NCBI GenBank assembly: GCA_900637705.1
Contig: LR134390.1
Span: forward strand, 1,612,001-1,676,000
Source: Fusobacterium varium
Lineage (GTDB): Bacteria; Fusobacteriota; Fusobacteriia; Fusobacteriales; Fusobacteriaceae
Direction of reading: 5' to 3'
DNA length: 64,000 bases
This document shows positions 57,183-64,000 of this stretch, in pieces (within the stretch, counting starts at the first letter, position 1; each line of letters opens with the position of its first letter). The notes beneath the pieces were generated by a model. That model was not told the origin of the DNA. It saw only the letters and a list, made by a program, of their open reading frames with translations, and searched no databases. Position numbers and translations under genes: made by a program.

Positions 57183-57983
57183 TTATTTTCTTAAAAATTG
57201 GCTGCATTCCTTCAAAAGAAGTAATATATTTTTCCCTATACTTTCTAAAAAATCATATGCTCTCTTGAAATCCATAGTTAAGTATTCTTTTACATGAGCA
57301 TCTGACCCAATTGTCAATATTTCTCCTCCAAGCTCATAATATCTTTTTATTATGTCAGTACATGGATAGAATCTTTCTTCTTTGTATCTATATCCAGAAG
57401 TGTTAATCTCTATCCCTTTCCCTTTTTCTATTAATTTTTTTAATACAGCATCAATTCTATCAAAATTTTCTTTGTAATTTAATCCTCTATATTTAGGCCC
57501 ACCATATCTTGTAACAAAATCAAGATGTCCATAAACATTAAATTTATCATAAAGCTCTACATTTTTTAATACATTGTCAAAATAAAGAGCCTGCACTTCC
57601 TCTTTAGTTCTTCCTTCCTGTATCTCTCCAAAAGCAAGGTCTATTCTGTTGATAGCATGGCTGGAATTTATTACAAAATCAAAAGGATAACTATTTACAA
57701 CACCTTCCAAATATTCTCTTGTATGTGTTTGAACTCCCACTTCTACTCCAAGTTTTACCTCAATATCTTTTCTATATTTTTCTTTTAACTCTAATACCCT
57801 TTCCACATACTTATCCACTTTAAGAACCCATCTATCTGTCATTCCTTCTATATCATATTCTAAATGGTCTGTAATGGCGATTTCCTGCAGTCCTAAAGAA
57901 ATAGCTTTCTGTACAATTTCTTCCATATCTTGAGTTGAATCTCCTGAAAATTCACTATGTACATGATAGTCACTTATAATCAT
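57183..57983 (-). CDS. PHP-domain phosphoesterase (histidinol-phosphatase family)
   Basis: A 266-residue PHP enzyme of the HisK/histidinol-phosphatase family. The metal-binding start ISDYHVHSEFSGDS, the ITDHLEY motif, NSSHAIN, YGHLDFVTRYG and ITIGSDAH give the full set of His/Asp ligands. Without his genes nearby, a general phosphoesterase role is as likely as histidine synthesis. The start was set at the ATG preceded by GAGGTAAAG; the in-frame ATG at 58001 has no ribosome site. Confidence 0.85.
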   Translation of the reverse strand: MIISDYHVHSEFSGDSTQDMEEIVQKAISLGLQEIAITDHLEYDIEGMTDRWVLKVDKYVERVLELKEKYRKDIEVKLGVEVGVQTHTREYLEGVVNSYPFDFVINSSHAINRIDLAFGEIQEGRTKEEVQALYFDNVLKNVELYDKFNVYGHLDFVTRYGGPKYRGLNYKENFDRIDAVLKKLIEKGKGIEINTSGYRYKEERFYPCTDIIKRYYELGGEILTIGSDAHVKEYLTMDFKRAYDFLESIGKNILLLLKECSQFLRK

Positions 57984-58259
57984 AATCTTTACCTCGGTCA
58001 TTCATTATTTTATAATATGTATTCTATCATATTTTTGAAATTAATGACAGCATTCTTACAATCATTTTCTTATATTCAAATATCAGACAATAAAAATTTT
58101 TGAGTACTTTTAAAAATCATTTTTCTGATAAAAAATCCTCATATGGTAATAGGAATTTCTTTTATGTTCTATTTGTTTAAAATAAAATAACATTTTTTTC
58201 GGAAAAATATGAATTTTTATTCCAAAGTGTATACTATTGTATTTTTTAAACATTCATTA

Positions 58260-58288
58260 TTGACAAAGTACAAAGTGTAGGGTAATAT
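58260..58288 (+). promoter_or_regulatory. rbs operon promoter
   Basis: TTGACA (58260-58265), 17-bp spacer, TAATAT (58283-58288), a near-consensus sigma-70 promoter 45 bp before rbsR. The remaining sequence from 57984 to 58259 is AT-rich with no further signal. Confidence 0.82.
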
Positions 58289-58292
58289 TCTA

Positions 58293-58308
58293 TTGTAAAC
58301 GGTTACAA
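58293..58308. promoter_or_regulatory. RbsR operator
   Basis: TTGTAAACGGTTACAA is a 16-bp near-perfect palindrome with the central CG-type step expected of LacI-family operators. It lies immediately downstream of the -10, where a bound repressor would block initiation; autoregulation by RbsR is inferred. Confidence 0.78.
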
Positions 58309-58332
58309 AAATAAAAAACAAGTGGTGATAAT

Positions 58333-59298
58333 ATGAATATGAAAGACATTGCAGCTCATCTTGGAATTTCAGTAGCCACTGTTTCCAGAGCTATCAATGG
58401 AAGTGAAAACATAAACCTTGAAACTAAAGAGAGAATTTTAGCCTTCGTAGAAAAAAAGGGGTATACTCCAAATGTTATTGCAAGAAATCTTTCTAAAATG
58501 GAAAATAATACTATTGCTCTTTTAGTTCCTAATATCAGCAATCCTTTTTTTGCATCACTTATTAATAATATATGTGCAAATTTTGCTAAAAGCGATTATC
58601 AAATAGCTCTTTATAATACATCTGAGGATATTGAATTAGAAAAAAAAGCTATAAAAAATATAATTGGACAAAGAATAGCCGGAGTTATTGCTATTCTCAT
58701 CAATGGTAAATATGAAGAAAATCCCCTTCTCCCACTTATCAACTACAATATTCCTGTTTTTCTTTTAGACAGAGATATCAGAGATTATACTCTCCCTGGA
58801 GTATTTCTTGATAATTACATAGGAGCATACAAAGTAGTTACTGAATTATTAAAGAGAGGGCATAAGGATATAGCTATTATTACAGGAGATCTTTCATCTC
58901 TCACTGCAGAAGAAAGACTAAAAGGATATATAAAAGCTCATGAAGATATGAATATTCCATATTCTAAAGCAAATATTTATGAAGGTAACTTCCTTTTGGA
59001 AAGTGGATATGAAGCAGGTAAGAAGATTTTAAATTCTTCAGCTACAGCAGTATTTGCTTCTAATAACCTTATGCTTTTAGGATTTTTAAAGACCATGAAA
59101 GTTATTGGTAAAGAAATAGAATTATCATGCTTTGAGGAAATAGAATATCTTCAAGTACTTGGAATAAATGTTATATGTTGTAAAATTCCACTTGATGTAA
59201 TGGGAGAAAAAACATATTCTCTATTTTTCACAGATAAGAGTAAAAGAAAAAAAATATATATAGAACCTATTTTAATAAAAAATAGAAAGGAGTTTTAA
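58333..59298 (+). CDS. rbsR: LacI-family ribose operon repressor RbsR
   Basis: A 321-residue repressor with a LacI helix-turn-helix (MKDIAAHLGISVATVSRAIN), hinge region ARNLSKMENN and a periplasmic-binding-like sensor domain beginning ALLVPNISNPFF. It heads its own operon and should release the operator when ribose or a derivative binds. Its stop codon and the rbsK start overlap by one base (TAATG). Confidence 0.87.
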   Translation: MNMKDIAAHLGISVATVSRAINGSENINLETKERILAFVEKKGYTPNVIARNLSKMENNTIALLVPNISNPFFASLINNICANFAKSDYQIALYNTSEDIELEKKAIKNIIGQRIAGVIAILINGKYEENPLLPLINYNIPVFLLDRDIRDYTLPGVFLDNYIGAYKVVTELLKRGHKDIAIITGDLSSLTAEERLKGYIKAHEDMNIPYSKANIYEGNFLLESGYEAGKKILNSSATAVFASNNLMLLGFLKTMKVIGKEIELSCFEEIEYLQVLGINVICCKIPLDVMGEKTYSLFFTDKSKRKKIYIEPILIKNRKEF

Positions 59299-60221
59299 TG
59301 AAGAAAGTTGTAGTTGCAGGTAGTATAAATATGGACTTAGTAACTGTTTGTGAAAGAGCTCCAAAAGGAGGAGAAACTCTTTTTGGAAAAGAATTTTTTC
59401 AGGTACCAGGTGGAAAGGGAGCTAATCAGGCTGTTGCAATTGGTAAATTAGGAACTCAGGTTACAATGCTTGGCAAAATAGGAAATGACTCATTTGGTAA
59501 AGATCTTGTAGCATCTATGAAAAATAGTGGAGTTAATACTGAATATATAGAAAACTCTGCCTCATCTACAGGAATAGCTAAAATAATAGTTGAAGCAAAT
59601 GGTCAAAATAGAATACTTGTCGTATCTGGTGCAAACATGGACGTAGATAGAGCATATATAGACAGGCATATAGAGGTTATAAATAATTCAGATATTCTTG
59701 TTACACAGCTGGAAATACCTATAGACACAGTAGAATATGTATTAAAAAAAGCCAAAGAAGCTGGAAAAATAACTATATTAAATCCTGCTCCAGCTGCCCA
59801 GCTAAATGATGAAATTATAAAGAACAGTGATATAATCATTCCTAATGAGAGTGAATTAGGTATTATAACTGGTATGCCTACTAATACTTTAAATGAAATA
59901 GAGGCAGCTGCTCAAAAACTTTTAAATATGGGAGTAAAAGAACTCATTGTTACTCTTGGAAGTCAAGGTTCTCTTCATTTAAATAAAAAAGGCTCTACAA
60001 TCCATAGTGCATACAAAGTAAATGCTGTAGATACCACTGCTGCTGGTGACAGTTTTATTGGTGGTCTTGTAAAAAATATTCAAGATGATAATTTAGATGA
60101 AGCTATTGAATTTGCCACAAAAGTTTCTGCTATAACAGTTACAAGAAAAGGAGCTCAAATATCTATACCAACTATTGAAGAAGTAGAAAATTTCAAAGGA
60201 GAAAAAAATGAAAAAAAGTAG
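59298..60221 (+). CDS. rbsK: Ribokinase
   Basis: A 307-residue PfkB-family kinase converting ribose to ribose-5-phosphate. Both signature motifs are present: GGKGANQAVAIGKLG near residue 40, and the C-terminal DTTAAGDSFIGGL with the catalytic Asp. The sugar-binding SINMDLV start is also typical. It overlaps rbsD by 14 bases. Confidence 0.93.
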   Translation: MKKVVVAGSINMDLVTVCERAPKGGETLFGKEFFQVPGGKGANQAVAIGKLGTQVTMLGKIGNDSFGKDLVASMKNSGVNTEYIENSASSTGIAKIIVEANGQNRILVVSGANMDVDRAYIDRHIEVINNSDILVTQLEIPIDTVEYVLKKAKEAGKITILNPAPAAQLNDEIIKNSDIIIPNESELGIITGMPTNTLNEIEAAAQKLLNMGVKELIVTLGSQGSLHLNKKGSTIHSAYKVNAVDTTAAGDSFIGGLVKNIQDDNLDEAIEFATKVSAITVTRKGAQISIPTIEEVENFKGEKNEKK

Positions 60222-60615
60222 ATTACTAAATAGTGAATTATCTTATGAAATAGCAAAAATCGGACATACAGCTCATATTACTCTTTGTGATGCTGGACTT
60301 CCTATTCCTCAATCAGTAAAAAGAATAGATTTAGCTGTAGAAGCTGGACTTCCTGGGTTTATAAATGTATTAGATCCCGTACTTAGTGAAATGCAGGTAG
60401 AAGAAATAATTCTTGCTGAAGAGATAAAAGAAAAAAATATGCCTATGTATGAAGCTATAATGAAATCTTTTAAAGAAGCAGGTATGAATCCTAAAGTTGT
60501 TTTTGTTCCTCATGAAGAATTTAAAAAAATCACCCATAATAGTGAGGCCATTGTAAGAACTGGAGAATGTTCTCCATATGCAAATGTAATACTAAAATCA
60601 GGAGTAGTATTTTAG
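60208..60615 (+). CDS. rbsD: D-ribose pyranase RbsD
   Basis: A 135-residue RbsD/FucU-family enzyme interconverting ribose pyranose and furanose forms before phosphorylation. It shows the catalytic GHTAHITLCDAGLPIP region and the C-terminal VRTGECSPYANVIL. Translation is coupled to rbsK by overlap. Confidence 0.93.
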   Translation: MKKSRLLNSELSYEIAKIGHTAHITLCDAGLPIPQSVKRIDLAVEAGLPGFINVLDPVLSEMQVEEIILAEEIKEKNMPMYEAIMKSFKEAGMNPKVVFVPHEEFKKITHNSEAIVRTGECSPYANVILKSGVVF

Positions 60616-60624
60616 GGAGAGGGT

Positions 60625-62136
60625 ATGGAAAAAGAAATAGTTTTAAAAATGACTGAAATCGTCAAAACTTTCCCAGGTGTTAAGGCTCTCAATGGTGCTC
60701 AACTGAATATATATCGTGGAAGAGTAATGGCTTTGCTTGGAGAAAATGGAGCTGGTAAATCTACTCTAATAAAAATAATGACTGGTATATATCAGATGGA
60801 CAGTGGAAATATTTATCTGGGAAATGAAAAAGTAAATTTTAGAAATGTTACAGATTCACAAGGAAGAGGAATAGCTGTTATCCATCAAGAACTAAATCTT
60901 ATTCCTGAATTGAGTATAACAGAGAATATTTTTCTAGGTAGAGAAATCACAAATAGTTTTGGAAAAATAGATTCTAAACTTATGGATAGAGAAGCAAGAT
61001 TTCTTCTTGATAAATTAAATGTTACAGAAAGTGAAAAAACATTAGTTAAAAATCTTACTATCGGAAAGATGCAAATGGTTGAAATAGCAAAGGCTCTGTC
61101 ACAAAATGCGAAAATAATAGTTATGGACGAACCTACTGATGCTCTTACTGATAGTGAAACTGAAAGTCTTTTTGAAGTAATCAGAGAACTTACAAAAGAA
61201 AAGAAAAGCATTGTATATATATCTCACAGATTAAAAGAGATTCCAGAAATATGTGATGATATAACAATAATGAGAGATGGAAAATTCATATGTGAAAAAG
61301 AAGTAAAAGATATTGATGAAGAATTTATTATTAAAAATATGGTAGGAAGAACTTTAGATGAACAATTTCCTAGAGTAAATGTAAAAAAAGGAAAAGAGAT
61401 ACTTAAAGTGAAAAATCTTAAAAATGACTATATAGATGATATCTCATTTACTTTACATGAAAGTGAAATATTAGGAATATCTGGGCTTATGGGAGCTGGA
61501 AGAACTGAACTTGTAAGAACTATTTATGGACATTTGAAAAAACAATCAGGGGTTGTACTTCTTAATGGCTCAAGAAAAAATATAAAATCTGCAAAAGAGG
61601 GTATTGCTAATGGAATAGCATATGTTTCAGAAGATAGAAAAGGTGATGGTCTTGTCCTTGGTCTAAGTGTAAAAGAAAATATGACAATATCATCACTTGG
61701 ATTTTTCTCAACTTTCTTTAAAATTAACAAGAAAGTTGAAAAAGACAGTGTAGAAGAATATGTTGAAAAATTTAGTATTAAAACCCCAACTATAGATCAG
61801 AAAATAAAAAATCTAAGTGGTGGAAATCAACAAAAAGTAGCTATTGCTAAAGCTTTGCTAACTAATCCTAAAATACTTATATTAGATGAGCCTACAAGAG
61901 GAGTAGATGTAGGAGCTAAAAAAGAGATATATGACTTTATTAATGAATTAAAGAAAAAAGGGCTAAGCATCATCATAGTTTCATCTGAAATGCCTGAAAT
62001 ACTTGGACTTAGCGACAGAATATTAGTTATTCATAATCACAAGATAACTGGTGAATTCACAGGAGAAGAGGCAACACAGGAAAAAATTATGAGATGTGCA
62101 GTAGGAGGAAATAATGTTAAAAAAACTTTGGAGTAA
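60625..62136 (+). CDS. rbsA: Ribose ABC transporter ATPase RbsA
   Basis: A 503-residue double-ATPase of sugar importers. The first domain has Walker A GENGAGKST and Walker B IIVMDEPTDAL with a modified signature (LTIGKMQMV). The second has the degenerate P-loop GLMGAGRTE and intact signature LSGGNQQKV with ILDEPTRGVDVG. This asymmetry is normal for the family. It overlaps rbsC by 23 bases. Confidence 0.93.
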   Translation: MEKEIVLKMTEIVKTFPGVKALNGAQLNIYRGRVMALLGENGAGKSTLIKIMTGIYQMDSGNIYLGNEKVNFRNVTDSQGRGIAVIHQELNLIPELSITENIFLGREITNSFGKIDSKLMDREARFLLDKLNVTESEKTLVKNLTIGKMQMVEIAKALSQNAKIIVMDEPTDALTDSETESLFEVIRELTKEKKSIVYISHRLKEIPEICDDITIMRDGKFICEKEVKDIDEEFIIKNMVGRTLDEQFPRVNVKKGKEILKVKNLKNDYIDDISFTLHESEILGISGLMGAGRTELVRTIYGHLKKQSGVVLLNGSRKNIKSAKEGIANGIAYVSEDRKGDGLVLGLSVKENMTISSLGFFSTFFKINKKVEKDSVEEYVEKFSIKTPTIDQKIKNLSGGNQQKVAIAKALLTNPKILILDEPTRGVDVGAKKEIYDFINELKKKGLSIIIVSSEMPEILGLSDRILVIHNHKITGEFTGEEATQEKIMRCAVGGNNVKKTLE

Positions 62137-63040
62137 TAAGCCATTGATTGGTCTTGTTATATTTTCTATAATAGTAGCTATTCTAAATCCTAGATTTCTG
62201 TCTATGGCAAACATTCTAAATGTATTAAGACAGACTTCTATAAATTCAATAATCGCTATTGGAATGACATTTGTTATTCTTACAGGAGGAATTGACCTTT
62301 CAGTAGGTTCTATACTTGCTTTCTGTGGTGCAGTTATGGCTTACCTTCTAAATATTGGACTAGAACCTGTAATTGCTCTTATAATTACTCTTTTATTAGG
62401 AATGATTTTTGGTTTCTTCAATGGGTTTCTTGTTTCAGTAATGAAGCTGCAGGCTTTTATTGTCACACTGGTAACAATGACTTTCCTAAGGGGTGCTACT
62501 CTGGTATTCACCAATGGAAAACCTATCACTGTCCGTGATGGAGGTATGCTTTTTGAAAACATTGGTGATGGTTATCTTTTCAATATACCTATTCCTATAT
62601 ATTTAATGATTTTTCTATTTATTGGAGGACACTATATCTTATCTCATACAAAATTTGGTAGATATACATATGCAATAGGTGGAAATGAAGAAGCTACAAA
62701 ACTTTCTGGGATAAATGTAGATAAAATAAAAATATGGGTATATGGTACTTGTGGGGTTCTTGCTGCTCTTGCTGGTGTAATAACAACTTCCAGACTTTTT
62801 TCTGCACAGCCTACAGCAGGTACAGGATATGAGCTTGATGCTATAGCTGCTGTGGTATTAGGAGGAACATCTCTTTCTGGAGGAGTTGGTAAAATTACAG
62901 GGACAGCTCTTGGAGCTATTATAATCGGTGTCTTAGGAAATGCTTTAAATCTACTTGATGTTTCATCTTACTACCAAATGATGATTAAAGCTCTTGTTAT
63001 CTTAATTGCAGTATTAATAGACAAAAAGTCTAACAAATAA
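62114..63040 (+). CDS. rbsC: Ribose ABC transporter permease RbsC
   Basis: A 308-residue permease with about ten helices. It has the conserved ILTGGIDLSVGSILAFCG segment and the cytoplasmic coupling loop AIGGNEEATKLSGI, followed by GGTSLSGGVGKI. It should dimerise and pair with RbsA. GGAGGAA lies inside the end of rbsA as its ribosome site. Confidence 0.93.
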   Translation: MLKKLWSNKPLIGLVIFSIIVAILNPRFLSMANILNVLRQTSINSIIAIGMTFVILTGGIDLSVGSILAFCGAVMAYLLNIGLEPVIALIITLLLGMIFGFFNGFLVSVMKLQAFIVTLVTMTFLRGATLVFTNGKPITVRDGGMLFENIGDGYLFNIPIPIYLMIFLFIGGHYILSHTKFGRYTYAIGGNEEATKLSGINVDKIKIWVYGTCGVLAALAGVITTSRLFSAQPTAGTGYELDAIAAVVLGGTSLSGGVGKITGTALGAIIIGVLGNALNLLDVSSYYQMMIKALVILIAVLIDKKSNK

Positions 63041-63056
63041 ATAAGGAGTGGTGTAA

Positions 63057-63935
63057 ATGAAAAAATTTCTAAAAGTTTTTGGAGTAGCAGCTCTGCTCGT
63101 TGCTGTTTCTTCAGCAGCCTCAGCAGCTGGAGAGAAAATAGGTCTTGTTGTTTCTACACAAAATAATCCTTTCTTTGTAACATTAAAAGAGGGTGCTGTA
63201 CAAAAAGCTAATGAATTGGGATATGAACTTATAGTTCTTGATTCACAAAATGACCCTTCTAAAGAGTTAGGAAATGTAGAAGATCTTCTAGTAAAAGGTG
63301 TAGATGTTCTTCTTATCAACCCTACTGATTCTGATGCTGTTGCAAGTTCTGTAAGAGCAGCCAACAGAAGCAAAATTCCAGTTGTAACTCTTGACAGAGC
63401 TGCTAACGGAGGAAAAGTTGTTTCTCATGTTGCATCTGATAATGTACTAGGTGGAGAAGTTGCTGGTAACTATATTGTTGAAAAATTAGGTGGAAAAGGT
63501 AAAGTTGTTGAACTTGAGGGTATTCCTGGAACTACTGCTGCAAGAGATAGAGGTGAAGGATTCAATAAGGCTATTGCTGGTAAACTTGAAGTTGTAGCTA
63601 AACAATCTGCTGACTTTGACAGAACTAAAGGACTTACTGTTATGGAAAATATTCTTCAGGCTCAACCTGAAATCAATGCTGTATTTGCTCACAATGATGA
63701 AATGGCATTAGGAGCTTTAAAAGCTATTGAAGCTTCTGGAAGAAAAAATATAGTAGTTGTTGGATTTGATGCTACTGATGATGCTGTTGCTGCTGTAAAA
63801 GATGGAAAACTATCTGCCACTGTTGCACAAAAACCTGCTGAAATAGGAGCTATTGGAGTAGAAGTTGCTGATAAAATAATTAAAAAAGAAGCTGTTCAAG
63901 AAAATGTTCCTGTAGCTTTAGAATTAATAAAATAA
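63057..63935 (+). CDS. rbsB: Ribose-binding protein RbsB
   Basis: A 292-residue periplasmic binding protein with signal peptide ending SAASA. Family marks are [40 protein letters not shown]-like [12 protein letters not shown], and [16 protein letters not shown]; the ribose-contact residues Phe, Asn, Arg and Asp lie in these segments. It ends the operon, and no clear terminator is seen in the final 65 bases of the window. Confidence 0.93.
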   Translation: MKKFLKVFGVAALLVAVSSAASAAGEKIGLVVSTQNNPFFVTLKEGAVQKANELGYELIVLDSQNDPSKELGNVEDLLVKGVDVLLINPTDSDAVASSVRAANRSKIPVVTLDRAANGGKVVSHVASDNVLGGEVAGNYIVEKLGGKGKVVELEGIPGTTAARDRGEGFNKAIAGKLEVVAKQSADFDRTKGLTVMENILQAQPEINAVFAHNDEMALGALKAIEASGRKNIVVVGFDATDDAVAAVKDGKLSATVAQKPAEIGAIGVEVADKIIKKEAVQENVPVALELIK

Positions 63936-64000
63936 ATGATTTATTAATATTTTAATCAATACTTAACAAATTTTAAAAGCCTCTTAACATTCTGATTATT

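Noticed and set aside
1-64000. CRISPR array or prophage
   Set aside because: No regularly spaced direct repeats, cas genes, integrase, capsid or lysis genes were seen.

Overview
The window looks like chromosome of a Fusobacterium. The DNA is very AT-rich and outer-membrane functions are abundant: a type V autotransporter, two TonB-dependent receptors and many lipoproteins. It also carries a FadA-family adhesin and a radical-SAM/flavodoxin pair that matches the fusobacterial HmuW/HmuF anaerobic heme-breakdown enzymes. The content suggests a larger-genome species (varium/ulcerans/mortiferum type), but that is inference from gene content alone.

Layout. 0-10 kb holds a minus-strand housekeeping set (acetyltransferase, M24 peptidase, YdcF-like protein), an autotransporter, an EF-G paralogue, a second acetyltransferase and small secreted proteins. 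10-26 kb is the showpiece. Two tandem five-gene modules (radical SAM heme enzyme, TonB-dependent receptor, FecCD-type permease, ATPase, binding protein) lie head to tail on the minus strand. Divergent from them is a plus-strand cluster of hmuF-like flavodoxin, exbB, exbD and tonB. Together they could energise heme uptake at the outer membrane, carry heme or metal across the inner membrane, open the porphyrin without oxygen and reduce the product. 26-38 kb has a NagE-type PTS permease, the FadA-like adhesin, a SAP-domain membrane protein, a MORN-repeat lipoprotein, an NhaC remnant, a SigH-like sigma factor, an arsR/arsP/redox-protein operon, a tRNA-Leu(GAG), a cold-shock protein and several small membrane proteins. 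38-57 kb carries HU, hydE, peptidoglycan enzymes, an rRNA methyltransferase, potD, dnaN, an AddAB-type nuclease-helicase and two MATE exporters. 58-64 kb is a complete ribose operon, rbsR-K-D-A-C-B, with a clear promoter and operator.

The most important caution is that twelve genes are broken by fourteen single-base deficits. All can be repaired by adding one A/T to an A/T run, and the repaired lengths all become multiples of three. This looks like systematic homopolymer under-calling rather than gene decay, so these genes are given here at full repaired extent. One gene, addB, has three such sites.

Non-coding structure not explained by genes includes a dispersed palindromic repeat in three diverged copies (window start, 11.2 kb, 47.1 kb), one long terminator sequence reused at two unrelated loci, a possible IS200/IS605 right-end hairpin with no transposase, a possible IS-end-like palindrome at 54.7 kb, and near-identical promoter architecture in front of the two heme modules. 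No CRISPR array, rRNA, complete insertion sequence or prophage was seen.
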